The notes beneath the pieces were generated by a model. It did no database searches, was not told the DNA's origin, and worked only from the letters and a program-made list of their open reading frames with translations. A stretch of 64,000 nt of DNA, taken from NCBI GenBank assembly GCA_963814435.1, contig CAWFCV010000013.1, forward strand, positions 62,001-126,000, in the 5' to 3' direction. This document shows positions 49,826 to 58,768 of this stretch, piece by piece (position 1 is the first letter of the stretch; each line of letters opens with the position of its first letter). The DNA comes from JAEUPI01 sp963814435. GTDB taxonomy: Bacteria; Pseudomonadota; Gammaproteobacteria; Burkholderiales; Burkholderiaceae_C. The translations under genes and the position numbers were made by a program.

Positions 49826-50746
49826 TCAGGATTTCTTCTGCGCCGAAGAACGCTTGATCGCTTCGTTGATCTCGCGGATCGAACGCTCGATCTCGGCCTC
49901 GTCGAGGTCGTCGGGCGACGTGTTGTCGCCCAGCAGGCTGGCCTGGATGGTGGAGGCGAAGACCTCGTCGCCCAGGGCCTGGGTGGACACTTCGCTGGCC
50001 GCGTCGCCGTCCTCGGCGGCCTCCCACTCGACCGAAATGACGGTCACGTTGTCGCTCTTGGCGCCGCCGTTGCGCAGCGCCAGCTCGACCAGCTCGGGCA
50101 CGGCGTCCGAGATCGGGCGACCGGCCAGGTGTTCGGTGATCACCGCGTCACTGACGCTGCCCCACAGGCCGTCGGAGCACAGCAGCACACGGTCGCGGGG
50201 TTGCAGCAGCAGCGGGCCGGCGGTGTCGACCACCGGCTTGCCAGGCGAGCCCAGGCAGGTGAACAGCACGTTGCGGTTGAAGCGTTCGCCCACCGGCACC
50301 ACCTGCGACAGCGTTTCCTGCAGCTCGGAGTACGAATGATCGCGGGTGCGGGCAATCAGCTTGTCGCCGCGCACGAGGTACAGGCGCGAATCGCCGCAGT
50401 GCGCCCAGTAGGCGGCGTTGCCCTGCATCAGGCAGGCGACGACCGTGGTGCGTGGGGTGTCGATCAGCGCCTTCTCGGTGGCATAACGCAGCAGCTGGTG
50501 GTGGCCGGCGATGATCGACTCCTGCAGAAAGCGCAGCGGCTCGGTCAGCACCGGTTTGGCATCGCGCTGGAACAGCGCGGCCAGCGTCTGCAACGCGAGC
50601 TGCGAGGCGACTTCGCCCTCCGGGTGCCCACCCATGCCGTCGGCCAACGCGAACAGGCCGGCGTCACGCGTGTAGCAATAGCCCATGCGGTCTTCGTTCT
50701 TCTCGCGGCCTCCCTTGCGGCTGACCTGGTAGACGGAGAAGCGCAT
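49826..50746 (-). CDS. PP2C-family protein serine/threonine phosphatase
   Basis: A 306-residue metal-dependent phosphatase, intact. Motifs: RKGGREKNEDRMGYCY (Arg and metal-binding Asp), LFALADGMGGHPEGEVAS, AAYWAHCGDSRLYLVRGDKL, VLLCSDGLWGSVSD and KSDNVTVISVEW. A charged C-terminal tail of about 65 residues follows the catalytic core. It is 111 bases downstream of a Ser/Thr kinase on the same strand, forming a cognate reversible phosphorylation pair. Both lie just upstream of rph, an arrangement seen in several betaproteobacteria. Confidence 0.9.
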   Translation of the reverse strand: MRFSVYQVSRKGGREKNEDRMGYCYTRDAGLFALADGMGGHPEGEVASQLALQTLAALFQRDAKPVLTEPLRFLQESIIAGHHQLLRYATEKALIDTPRTTVVACLMQGNAAYWAHCGDSRLYLVRGDKLIARTRDHSYSELQETLSQVVPVGERFNRNVLFTCLGSPGKPVVDTAGPLLLQPRDRVLLCSDGLWGSVSDAVITEHLAGRPISDAVPELVELALRNGGAKSDNVTVISVEWEAAEDGDAASEVSTQALGDEVFASTIQASLLGDNTSPDDLDEAEIERSIREINEAIKRSSAQKKS

Positions 50747-50857
50747 GTCAGTTCCGCCGGGGCGCCCGAAGCACCCGACGAGCGCCACGAGCCACGAAGG
50801 GGCCGGTCTGAGCCCGGTTGGGCCACGAACACGGTGGGCTTCGCGGCATGGTCCGGC

Positions 50858-51826
50858 TCAGGGCTTCGCGCCCGTCTTGAGGTTCTCGAGCTGCAGCTTC
50901 AGCCGCTCACCGAAACTGAGCTTGGTGTAGCGGCGTTCGGTTTCGCGCGCGAGTTCCTTCTGCAGCGCGAACACGCTCTGCGGGCGCGACAGCGGGTCGA
51001 GCGACATGCACCACTCGGTCACTTCGATCAGGTTGTCGGAATACACGTTGCGCAGGCGCGAGAGGCTCAGCGCCAGCCGGTCCTTGTCCAGCCGCTGCGG
51101 CGCGTCGTTGGGCGGGTAGCCCTGCATGCAGGCATAGATGCACGCGCCGATCGCGTAGATGTCGGTCCACGGCCCCAGCGTGCCGTCGCGGCGGTACATC
51201 TCCGGCGCCGCGAAGCCCGGCGTGTACATCGGGCGGATGAAGTTGCCCTCTTTGCTCAGCACCTCGCGCGCGGCGCCGAAGTCGAGCAGCACGGCCTTGT
51301 TGTCGTTGGTGATGAAGATGTTGGCCGGCTTGATGTCCAGGTGCAGCATCTTGTGCTGGTGCACGATGCGCAAGCCGCGCAGGATTTCGTCGAACAGGCT
51401 GCGGATGGTGGATTCGCGGAACACCTTGTCGCGTTTGAGGTCGCGCGCGGTGACGATGAAATCCTGCAGCGTGTCGCCCTGCAGGTAGTTCATCACCATG
51501 TAGACGGTTTCGTTCTCGCGGAAGAAGTTCAGCACCGAGACCACGCTCGGATGGCTGATCTGCGCGAGCGAGCGGCCTTCTTCGAAGAAGCTCTTCAGGC
51601 CCAGTCGGTACAGCGGCTGCTTCTCGGGCTTGACGCGCGGCGTCAGCTCGCCGGGCGAGCGCTCGGCGAGCGACGCAGGCAGGTACTCCTTGAGGGCGAC
51701 GAGGTGTCGCTGGTCGTCTTCGGCCAGGTAGACGACGCCGAAACCGCCGGCCGCCAACTTCTTCACGACCTGATAGCCACCGACCACGGTGCCAGCTGGC
51801 AACGGGGCTGGTTTTGGCTTTGACAT
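50858..51826 (-). CDS. Hanks-type serine/threonine protein kinase
   Basis: A 322-residue soluble kinase. The P-loop is VVKKLAAGGFGVVYLAEDD, the ATP-binding lysine is in LVALKEYLPASL, the catalytic loop is MLHLDIKPANIFI (HLD in place of HRD), metal binding DFG is in VLLDFGAARE, and AAPEMYRRDG is the APE region. The rest completes a normal C-lobe. No transmembrane segment or PASTA domain, so it responds to an internal cue or a partner. Targets unknown; the adjacent phosphatase is the obvious antagonist. Confidence 0.92.
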   Translation of the reverse strand: MSKPKPAPLPAGTVVGGYQVVKKLAAGGFGVVYLAEDDQRHLVALKEYLPASLAERSPGELTPRVKPEKQPLYRLGLKSFFEEGRSLAQISHPSVVSVLNFFRENETVYMVMNYLQGDTLQDFIVTARDLKRDKVFRESTIRSLFDEILRGLRIVHQHKMLHLDIKPANIFITNDNKAVLLDFGAAREVLSKEGNFIRPMYTPGFAAPEMYRRDGTLGPWTDIYAIGACIYACMQGYPPNDAPQRLDKDRLALSLSRLRNVYSDNLIEVTEWCMSLDPLSRPQSVFALQKELARETERRYTKLSFGERLKLQLENLKTGAKP

Positions 51827-51854
51827 AATCGAATTTTGGCGGCGCGATAACTCG

Positions 51855-52763
51855 ATGGCAGTTTACAGCATGACCGGTTTCGCAAGCGCCACGGCGACTG
51901 CCCGTTCGGGTGCGGAGGAATCCACTGCATCACGGGCATCGGTCACGGTCGAGATGCGATCGGTCAATGGCCGGTTTCTGGATCTGGCGATGCGTCTGCC
52001 CGACGAGATGCGTGCGCTCGAACCCGCGTTGCGCGAAGTGGTCGCCACCGCGGTGCGCCGCGGCAAGGTCGAACTGCGCGTCGTCAGCCAGAGCGCACTC
52101 GACGCATCGCTGCCCTTGCCGTCGACCGAACAGCTCAATCGCCTGTCGCGCGTGGAATCCACCGTCCTCGGCTGGCTGCCGGGTGCGCGCGCGCTGAGCG
52201 TCAACGAGGTGTTGCAGTGGAGCCGTCAGGGCGGATCGGGCGAACGCCTCGACGCGCCCACGCTGGTCGCGGCGCGCGAGTGCGCCGCGGCGTTGCGCGA
52301 TGCGCGCGCGCGCGAAGGTGCGCGCCTGGCCGACACGCTGCACGAGCGCATCGCCGCGTTGCGCCAGCTGGCCAGCCAGGCCGCGCCGATGGTGCCTGCG
52401 CTGGTGCAGCGGCAACAACAGCGCTTCCTCGAACGCTGGAACGAGGCGTTGGCGGCGGCCGGCGCCAACGCCGTGGGCATCGAGACCCAGCACGATCGCG
52501 CGTTGAGCGAGGCTGCGGCCTTTGCGCTGCGCATCGACGTGGCCGAGGAGCTGTCACGCCTGGTCGCCCACCTCGACGAGATCGATCGCCTGCTGCAGGC
52601 TGGCGGCGAGGTCGGCAAGCGCCTGGACTTCCTGATTCAGGAGTTGCATCGTGAAGCCAACACGCTGGGCTCCAAGTCGGCCACGCTGGAGCTGTCGGGC
52701 ATCGCGGTCGACATGAAGGTGCTGATCGAACAGATGCGCGAACAGGTGCAGAACATCGAGTAG
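51855..52763 (+). CDS. yicC: YicC-family endoribonuclease/RNase adaptor
   Basis: A 302-residue protein with the family N-terminus VYSMTGFASATATA, VEMRSVNGRFLDLAMRLPDEMRALE and VRRGKVELRVV, and the strongly conserved C-terminus EELSRLVAHLDEIDRLLQAGGEVGKRLDFLIQELHREANTLGSKS. E. coli YicC promotes small-RNA degradation and was reported to have endonuclease activity. It is transcribed divergently from the kinase gene with a 28-base gap and converges on the mxa-like operon. Confidence 0.92.
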   Translation: MAVYSMTGFASATATARSGAEESTASRASVTVEMRSVNGRFLDLAMRLPDEMRALEPALREVVATAVRRGKVELRVVSQSALDASLPLPSTEQLNRLSRVESTVLGWLPGARALSVNEVLQWSRQGGSGERLDAPTLVAARECAAALRDARAREGARLADTLHERIAALRQLASQAAPMVPALVQRQQQRFLERWNEALAAAGANAVGIETQHDRALSEAAAFALRIDVAEELSRLVAHLDEIDRLLQAGGEVGKRLDFLIQELHREANTLGSKSATLELSGIAVDMKVLIEQMREQVQNIE

Positions 52764-52788
52764 GAAATCGCTGCATCCGACTCCTGGG

Positions 52789-53787
52789 TCAGCCTGAAGT
52801 CGTGCCGCGGCGGCGAAGCCACAGTGCCTTCGCATGGGGCGCGAGCAGCAACAGCAAAGCGAATGCCGCGAGCAGCACGCGCGCGTCGCCGCGCACCGCG
52901 ACGGGTCGCGCCAGCGCCTTTGAACGCAGCGCCTCGGCGAGACCCTGCGCCGAGCGCAGCCGGTGGAAGGCCAAGCCGTTTTCGCCGGCGAGCAGCTGCA
53001 GGTAGGCCTCGCGCAGCGACGACAGGTGCTCGCTGCCCGGGGTGGCGCCCACACCCACTGGGGCCGCGCCCTCGGCGTCTTCCGCCATCGTTTCGCCATC
53101 GACGCTGGCGCCACGCCCCCGACTGTACGCGTCGACCTGCAGCACGTCGTCGGCCGACCAGAAGCCCAACGGCCGGCCGCGTGGGTCGGTCTTCGGGATC
53201 GGCGAAGGCTTCAACTCGCCGACGCCGACGATGAGTCCCGCCACCTCGCCCGGCCTGTCCTCGAGTGGCGGTCGATGGCGCGGGTGCAGTGGCGGCGCCT
53301 CATGGCCGTCGGTCACAAACACCAGCGACGGCGTGCCGGGCAGTGCCTTGGCGATCAGGATGCCGCTGTGCAGCCCCTTGGCCACCTCACTGTTGCCCGA
53401 CCAGGCCATGCGGCCGTCGATAGCGGCCAAGGTGGCGCGCAATTCGGCCCGGTTCGCACACACCTCGACCGGCGTGAACAGCAGGTAGCTGCGGTACTCG
53501 GTGAAAACGGCCCAGCCGACCTTCGAACCGCAAGGCAACTCCTGCAGCGCATGATTGAGCGCATTCTTGGCGAATACGAGGCGCGAGGCGGGTCGGCCGT
53601 CGAGCGATTGGTCTTGCACGTTCATGCTCTGCGTCACATCGAGCACGACCACATGCTCGAAAAGCGAACGCTTCCAAGGAAAGCCCGGTTGCAGGAAGGT
53701 CGTCGTCAGCGCAAGCGCCGCCAGTACCAGCCACCAACGTTCTCGATCGCCGCGCCAGCCACCCCACCCCTGTGGCCAGCGCGTCAC
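52789..53787 (-). CDS. mxaL: MxaL-like VWA-domain protein
   Basis: Last gene of the mxa-like operon, 332 residues. A membrane segment (WWLVLAALALTTTFLQPGF) precedes the von Willebrand A-like core FEHVVVLDVTQSMNVQDQ, where the metal site is DVTQS instead of the classical DxSxS, as in MxaL proteins. GNSEVAKGLHSGILIAK and LVFVTDGHEAPP complete it, and a C-terminal helix (VLLAAFALLLLLAPHAKAL) anchors it. MxaACKL are needed to assemble active calcium-type methanol dehydrogenase in Methylobacterium. Start ATG overlaps the mxaK stop. Confidence 0.78.
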   Translation of the reverse strand: MTRWPQGWGGWRGDRERWWLVLAALALTTTFLQPGFPWKRSLFEHVVVLDVTQSMNVQDQSLDGRPASRLVFAKNALNHALQELPCGSKVGWAVFTEYRSYLLFTPVEVCANRAELRATLAAIDGRMAWSGNSEVAKGLHSGILIAKALPGTPSLVFVTDGHEAPPLHPRHRPPLEDRPGEVAGLIVGVGELKPSPIPKTDPRGRPLGFWSADDVLQVDAYSRGRGASVDGETMAEDAEGAAPVGVGATPGSEHLSSLREAYLQLLAGENGLAFHRLRSAQGLAEALRSKALARPVAVRGDARVLLAAFALLLLLAPHAKALWLRRRGTTSG

Positions 53788-54329
53788 GGCAGGCCCGGCG
53801 AGTAACCGCGCATGGTGGTGGCGGCACGCTCAGCGCTGCGGTTCACGTCTGGCGGCGTCTCGTCGGCTTCGTCGGGATCGGGCACGATGCGCTGTGCACG
53901 CTCGAGGTTGTAGCGCGCCGACCAGTCGTCGGGGTCGTGACGCAGCACTTCGCGGTAGCCTTCCTTGGCCAGTTCGATCAGCGCCAGCGCTTGGCCGCTC
54001 TGGGCACCGGCGCGCAGCGCGATTCCCTCGCGCAGCAGCAGATTGGCACTGTTGTAGCGAGCGGCCTGGCCGAGTGCTGAGTCACCTTGCAGCGTGGCAT
54101 ATCGGTTCAGGGCGGCCTCGCCGGCACCGCTTGCGGCTTGCGCGTAGGCCTGAGCGAAGCGCAGCTCAGGTACCGTGTCGGCAGCGTCGGGCGGCACCGT
54201 GCCAGCGGCGATCTGCGCGTTCAGCCGCTCGACGCGCAGCAGCCCAAGCGCATCGACGGCCGCCAGCAGCGCCGTGCCGGCCAGCAGCAGCCACGCCAGC
54301 CGGGTCATGCGCCGCCGTGTCAAGCCCAT
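53784..54329 (-). CDS. mxaK: MxaK-like protein
   Basis: A 181-residue protein with one N-terminal membrane segment (LAWLLLAGTALLAAVDALGLL) and a soluble helical part rich in TPR-like text: ELRFAQAYAQAASGAGEAALNRYATLQGD, LGQAARYNSANLLLREGIAL and GYREVLRHDPDDWSARYNLERAQRI. It is assigned by its place between VWA proteins in the conserved R-S-A-C-K-L order and by this architecture; sequence alone would only say TPR-like. It overlaps both neighbours. Confidence 0.72.
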   Translation of the reverse strand: MGLTRRRMTRLAWLLLAGTALLAAVDALGLLRVERLNAQIAAGTVPPDAADTVPELRFAQAYAQAASGAGEAALNRYATLQGDSALGQAARYNSANLLLREGIALRAGAQSGQALALIELAKEGYREVLRHDPDDWSARYNLERAQRIVPDPDEADETPPDVNRSAERAATTMRGYSPGLP

Positions 54330-55363
54330 CGACGGATCTCCGCCTGGCGCGCAGCCAGCAGCAGCAGCACGGCCAACAAGGCCAGCGCGTGGGCGTAGGG
54401 TGCGAGTTCGCGCCGCGGCACCAGGTCGTGGTAGATGATCGGCAGTTTTTCGAGCCGACTCACGTCGGCGATCGCGCGCTGCAGAGCCTGCGAGTCGGCG
54501 GCCTCGTACGCTCGATAAGGTGTTTCGAGCGACTGAAAGAACTGGTGCAAGAGCATCTCGGGCACGCTTTCGGCAGCAGCCGCCGAATCGCCGGCGGCCA
54601 ATGTCAGGCCCGGGCTGTTGGCCGAACGCAGGTACAGCCAGTAGATCGAAACCCGGTGCCTGCGGGTCAAGCGGGCCAGCCGATCGCGCGTGTCGGGGTC
54701 CAGGCGGTCGCCGCCGTCGGACACCAGCATGACGATGCGCGAGCCGGTGTAGGGCCGGTCGTCGAACAATTCATGCGCCGCCTCGAGCGCCAAACCGATG
54801 TTCGTCTCCGACAGGCCGCGGCCGATGTTGCCGGCGGCAATAGCCGATTGGATCATCTCGGATTTCTGCGTAAAGCCCAGCACCTGCATCGGCAGGGTGC
54901 TGAAGACGATCAGCGCGAAGCGGTCGTCCGGGCGCTGCGCCGTGAATTCGCCGAGCAGGCGGCGCGCCACCGTGCCTTTGGACTCGCGCAACCGCCCTGG
55001 CGTTCGGCTGGTGTAGTAATCCAGCGCTTCGGGCCCGGTGCCGCGCGCAGCCGCCGGCAGGGTGCCGCCGGGCGCAAAACCCTGGTCCATGCTTCGGCTG
55101 CGATCGAGCACGAGCACGATCTCGGCGCCCTGCCCCACCCGATCGACCGTGTACTCGCTGCGGTAAGGCCCGGCCAGCGCCAGCACCAGCGCGACGAGCG
55201 CCAAAGCGGCCGCGGCGCGCAACGCCCAGCCGGCGAAGTCGGACGAACGGTCGCGCGGTGCAAACGCAATCCAGCCGTTGTCCACCGGCGTTCCCGCCGG
55301 CGCCAGCAACGGCAGCAACACCAGCGGCAGCAGGCACAGCAACCAAGGATGGTCGAAGTTCAT
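54320..55363 (-). CDS. mxaC: MxaC-like VWA-domain protein
   Basis: A 347-residue membrane protein. An N-terminal segment (WLLCLLPLVLLPLLAPAGT) and a second (AAAALALVALVLALAGPY) precede a VWA domain: EIVLVLDRSRSMDQGF has the DxSxS metal site, ETNIGLALEAAHELFDD the conserved Thr-like position, and GSRIVMLVSDGGDRLDPDT the Asp. A terminal hydrophobic helix closes it. This is the BatA/BatB-like architecture used with MoxR ATPases. ATG at 55363 overlaps the mxaA stop (ATGA). Confidence 0.8.
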   Translation of the reverse strand: MNFDHPWLLCLLPLVLLPLLAPAGTPVDNGWIAFAPRDRSSDFAGWALRAAAALALVALVLALAGPYRSEYTVDRVGQGAEIVLVLDRSRSMDQGFAPGGTLPAAARGTGPEALDYYTSRTPGRLRESKGTVARRLLGEFTAQRPDDRFALIVFSTLPMQVLGFTQKSEMIQSAIAAGNIGRGLSETNIGLALEAAHELFDDRPYTGSRIVMLVSDGGDRLDPDTRDRLARLTRRHRVSIYWLYLRSANSPGLTLAAGDSAAAAESVPEMLLHQFFQSLETPYRAYEAADSQALQRAIADVSRLEKLPIIYHDLVPRRELAPYAHALALLAVLLLLAARQAEIRRWA

Positions 55364-56274
55364 GCCAAACCCCGCTCGGCGTCGCGGCAGCGGCGACACA
55401 GCTCGACGAGCCAGGCCGCATCGGGTGGACTTGACGCTGCGTCGTCGAAGAACTCGCGGCGGCTCATGCGCAGAAAGCGCGCGAGCTCGTCACGCAGGCT
55501 CCCAAACGAGGGCCGCGCGGCAACAAAGCGCGCCAGGCCATGCTCGAACAGCACTTCGCCGGCACTGCGGTTGAGCGCCTCGTGCAGTTGACGACAGGCC
55601 GCGCGCCATAGTGCCGGTGCCGGCTCGCGCGGCAAGTGCCGCAGCTGTCGCCAGGCGCGACCGAACGGCCGATTGCGCGCCGCACGCCAAGGCGGGCCCA
55701 GGTAGACAGTGGCGAGCCCAGCCAGCAGCAGCACCGCGATCGCCGCGCAGGCCACAAGCCTGGCGCGCGCCGGTCCGGTGTCGATCGGCAGTGGCGCCCG
55801 GTCGGGCTGCAGTTCGCCCAGGCCGCTCCGCGGCGACACCTCGACCGGCACCAGCGGTGCCACGGTGACCGGCCAGGCTTCGATCAGCAATTCGACGCTG
55901 CGCGACGCGCCGTCGAAACGCAGGCGCAACGCCGGCAGCTCGAATGTGCGCACCGCCGCCGGCGCGATGAAGACCTGGTATTCGAGCGCCAGCTCGTGTC
56001 GCCGGCCGCCGGACCCGCGCGCCGCGCGGCTGCTCACGCGGCGCAGTTCGAGCGCCTGGCCACGCCCGCCCGGGGCCGGCAGTGTTGCCTCGTCGAGGCG
56101 CCAGCCATCGGGCGCGTCGACGGCAACCCGACGCAGCACGATGTCGCCGACCTGGTAGCCGAAGGCCCGGGGTTCGACGGGTTCGACCCGCTGCGGCACC
56201 TCGATGGGTGCGGCCCGCGCCACCAATATCGACGCCAGCACCAAGCCTGACACCAGCCCGGGCCGAAGTCTCAT
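55360..56274 (-). CDS. mxaA: MxaA-like protein
   Basis: A 304-residue exported, membrane-anchored protein. The signal peptide (LVSGLVLASILVARA) is followed by a beta-rich periplasmic domain (VGDIVLRRVAVDAPDGWRLDEA; HELALEYQVFIAPAAVRTFELPAL), one membrane helix (LVACAAIAVLLLAGLATVYLG) and a C-terminal cytoplasmic helical domain (WRAACRQLHEALNRSAGEVLF). This matches MxaA, implicated in metal insertion into methanol dehydrogenase. It overlaps mxaS upstream and mxaC downstream by ATGA. Confidence 0.78.
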   Translation of the reverse strand: MRLRPGLVSGLVLASILVARAAPIEVPQRVEPVEPRAFGYQVGDIVLRRVAVDAPDGWRLDEATLPAPGGRGQALELRRVSSRAARGSGGRRHELALEYQVFIAPAAVRTFELPALRLRFDGASRSVELLIEAWPVTVAPLVPVEVSPRSGLGELQPDRAPLPIDTGPARARLVACAAIAVLLLAGLATVYLGPPWRAARNRPFGRAWRQLRHLPREPAPALWRAACRQLHEALNRSAGEVLFEHGLARFVAARPSFGSLRDELARFLRMSRREFFDDAASSPPDAAWLVELCRRCRDAERGLA

Positions 56275-57122
56275 ACCAGGAAGTGACGCGTCACCGCATC
56301 GGCATCGAATTCAGCCTCGATGAACAGCGGTGCGAGTCGCCGGTTGCGGAACAGCTGCAACAAGGCCTCGCGCCGCTCCTGCCGGGCAGCATCCCAGCGC
56401 TGTCGAATCGCCGGCCGCCACCAAAGCCAGCGCCGCAAGCCGCTTTCGGGATCGCGCACCTGGGCCAGGCCATGCCGCGCCGAGAGTGCAAACTCGACCG
56501 GCTGCCACAGCACCACGGGCACCAGCTCGTGCCGCGCCAGGCTGGCCAGAACGGCGTCAAGCTGCGGCAGCGGCAGATGGAAGTCGGAAACCAGGAAGAC
56601 CAGCGCGCGCCGTTGCGGCAAGTGGCCATGCGCTTGGCGCAACGCCGCCGCAGATCGCCCCAGCAGCGTCAGCGCACGCAGCCTGCGCCCGAGGGCGATG
56701 CCGGCGCCGCGATTTCGCGTCTGCGGCACCGCGAGTTCGGCACGCACGCGTTCGTCGCAGCCGACGAAGCCAAAGCTGTCGCCGGTGCGCCATGCCGACC
56801 AGGCCAGACTCTCGGCAAAATCGGCGAGCACGTCGAGCTTGCGCTGCGTGCCCTCGAAGCCCATCGACGCGGACAGGTCGGCCACCAATGCGACCGGGAT
56901 GGCCTGGCGCTGGCTGAACTGGCGCACGATCCAGTTGCCGAAGGGGTCCCGCAGGCTGGCCAACAGGTCCAGGCGTTGCGCGTCGGGTGCGTCGCGCAGC
57001 AGCGCATGGCGTCGAAACTCCAAACCACTGCCGCCGTGGCGACTGCGGTGGTGACCCGGCATCATCCCCGCCGCCGCGCCGGCGCTGCGGTAGTGCAGTT
57101 CGCGAATCTCGCGCGAAGCCAT
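56271..57122 (-). CDS. mxaS: MxaS-like DUF58 protein
   Basis: A 283-residue DUF58 protein. GHHRSRHGGSGLEFRRHALLRDAPDAQRLDLLAS is the DUF58 signature; VALVADLSASMGFEGTQRKLDVLADFAESLAW is a VWA-like strand with DLSAS, and ALVFLVSDFHLPLPQLD a later acidic site. No membrane segments, so it is probably cytoplasmic and works with the MoxR ATPase. It is the second gene of the operon, 150 bases after mxaR; that gap contains a GC-rich repeat. Confidence 0.8.
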   Translation of the reverse strand: MASREIRELHYRSAGAAAGMMPGHHRSRHGGSGLEFRRHALLRDAPDAQRLDLLASLRDPFGNWIVRQFSQRQAIPVALVADLSASMGFEGTQRKLDVLADFAESLAWSAWRTGDSFGFVGCDERVRAELAVPQTRNRGAGIALGRRLRALTLLGRSAAALRQAHGHLPQRRALVFLVSDFHLPLPQLDAVLASLARHELVPVVLWQPVEFALSARHGLAQVRDPESGLRRWLWWRPAIRQRWDAARQERREALLQLFRNRRLAPLFIEAEFDADAVTRHFLV

Positions 57123-57204
57123 CTCAGTTGCTCCACCGCGCTTCGCGCGACCCGCGACGCATGAAGCGCGGCATTCCCAAGCGAACACCGCGGATCCGGC
57201 TCTG

Positions 57205-57270
57205 CCGGTCCGCTGGTGTTGCCCCCTCGAGGGGGAGGCGGCTGAAGGCCGCTACGGGGGTGGGCTCCAT
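57205..57270. repeat. GC-rich repeat between mxaR and mxaS
   Basis: TTGCCCCCTCGAGGGGGAGG, then GCGGCTGAAGGCCGC and GGGGGTGGGC. The first part is a perfect CCCCCTCGAGGGGG palindrome. It resembles 49768-49815. Its place inside the operon gap could produce an RNA hairpin separating mxaR from mxaSACKL expression. Confidence 0.55.
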
Positions 57271-57271
57271 C

Positions 57272-58294
57272 CTAGGGTGCGGCGACTGCGGCAACGATCG
57301 CCGACATCAGTTGCGGTGCGATCTCGTGCCGGCGCATTTCGTACACCGGCTCGTAGCACAGGCGGTGCGAAATCGTCTCGACGAACACCGCCTGCACGTC
57401 CTCGGGCGTGACGAACGCCCGCCCTTCCAGCCAGGCTGCGACACGCGCGGCCCGCATCAACAGGCTCATGCCGCGCGGGCTGGCGCCGGCGAGCATCAGC
57501 CGCTCGGTGTCGACGTCGGCGATCCGCACGCCGAACCGCGCCGGCTCGGCAGTGGCGCCCCAAAGCGCGAGCACGTAGGCCTGCAAGGCCGACGAGGCCT
57601 GGATGCTGCGCTGGATTACCTCGGCCAATTGGTTGAGCTCGCGGTGCGGCACCTGCTCGGCGCCCAGTGCACCCAACAGGCGGTCGGGGTCGTGAAAGCG
57701 CGGCTCGAACATCAGCGCCCGGCGGTCGCTGTCGTCGGCGGGCACGTCGATCGTGATCTCCATCATGAAGCGGTCGCGCGCGGCCGACGAGATCTCGAAG
57801 GTCTCCTCGCGTTCGACCCGGTTGCGGTCGGCAAACACCAGCAAGTGCGGGAAGCGGATTTCGCTGTTGAATGCCGACACGCTGCGCTCGCCCATCACGC
57901 GCAACAGCAACGCGTGCACCTGCGGCCGGGCGCGATTGATCTCGTTGAAGAAGAAGATGGCCAGATCCTCGCCATGGCGGATCAACGGGCCCGGTTCGAC
58001 CGCCGGTCGCCCCTGCTCGCTGATGTAGGTGTAGTAGATGAGGTCGTTGGGCATCAAGTCGACGGTGCCCTCGGTGCGGGCGAACGCGCCGCCCAGAACA
58101 TGCGCAAACGCCCGCAGCAAGGTCGTCTTGCCCACACCGACATCGCCTTGCAGCAGCACGTGGCCGCGCGCGAACACGGCTGTATTGACCAAGCGCAAGA
58201 CGCGCGCCTGTCCGATCACGGCCTTCGCAATTTCGGCCTCGACCAGCATCGCGCGCTGGCGCCAGTCGGCCAGCAGCGCGTCGTCCCTGTGCAT
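57272..58294 (-). CDS. mxaR: MoxR-family AAA+ ATPase (MxaR)
   Basis: A 340-residue ATPase. VIGQARVLRLVNTAVFARGHVLLQGDVGVGKTTLLRAFAHVLGG contains Walker A (GDVGVGKT), NDLIYYTYISEQGRPAVEPGPLI is the pore region, DLAIFFFNEINRARPQVHALLLRVMGE holds Walker B, and GASPRGMSLLMRAARVAAWLEGRAFVTPEDV is sensor 2. MoxR ATPases act with VWA proteins as metal-insertion or remodelling chaperones. ATG at 58294 (MHRDDALLADWRQRAML) is chosen over a longer frame that lacks conservation. It heads the operon and is divergent from xoxF. Confidence 0.87.
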   Translation of the reverse strand: MHRDDALLADWRQRAMLVEAEIAKAVIGQARVLRLVNTAVFARGHVLLQGDVGVGKTTLLRAFAHVLGGAFARTEGTVDLMPNDLIYYTYISEQGRPAVEPGPLIRHGEDLAIFFFNEINRARPQVHALLLRVMGERSVSAFNSEIRFPHLLVFADRNRVEREETFEISSAARDRFMMEITIDVPADDSDRRALMFEPRFHDPDRLLGALGAEQVPHRELNQLAEVIQRSIQASSALQAYVLALWGATAEPARFGVRIADVDTERLMLAGASPRGMSLLMRAARVAAWLEGRAFVTPEDVQAVFVETISHRLCYEPVYEMRRHEIAPQLMSAIVAAVAAP

Positions 58295-58768
58295 GCGGCG
58301 CCTTTCTATTGAATTGGCAACATGGTGACACGCCAAGGCGCATCCGGTCAGCCGGCGAAGGCCACGCCACAGATGTTCCACCCTTGCGATGACACTCTGT
58401 GCCGAAGTCATTGCCACGGTTATGGCGCACGTTGTCAGCGTGTGTGCTGCGGCACGACCGCCCGAGCGTCAGACAGCTCCGCCACATCCGTATTTTCCCT
58501 AGCACGTGCATCCGCGGGCGCCACGGTGCAGCGCGCCTCAATGCCCTGGGCGACCCACCTGCACACCTCTGACACGCGCGGCATGGAGAGCCGGTGAACC
58601 GGGGCCGAGCGTCCTTGCCCCGAAGCCCAACCCGGCCTAGCGCATCGCAGAAACAGGCGCGAGAATTGCAGTCCAGCATGCGCCAGGCTTTTGATGCCGC
58701 GTGGCGGGCGGCGTTGCGTGCACGGCAACGCGCGGCCGGACTCTGGTCAATTCAACAAGGAGACATCG
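58295..58768. promoter_or_regulatory. divergent promoter region of the mxaR and xoxF operons
   Basis: No credible gene in these 474 bases. A relatively A/T-rich patch next to mxaR (TTTCTATTGAATTGGCAA) may hold that promoter. xoxF has an AAGGAG ribosome site at 58757-58762. I found no convincing operator or lanthanide-responsive element by eye. Confidence 0.45.
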
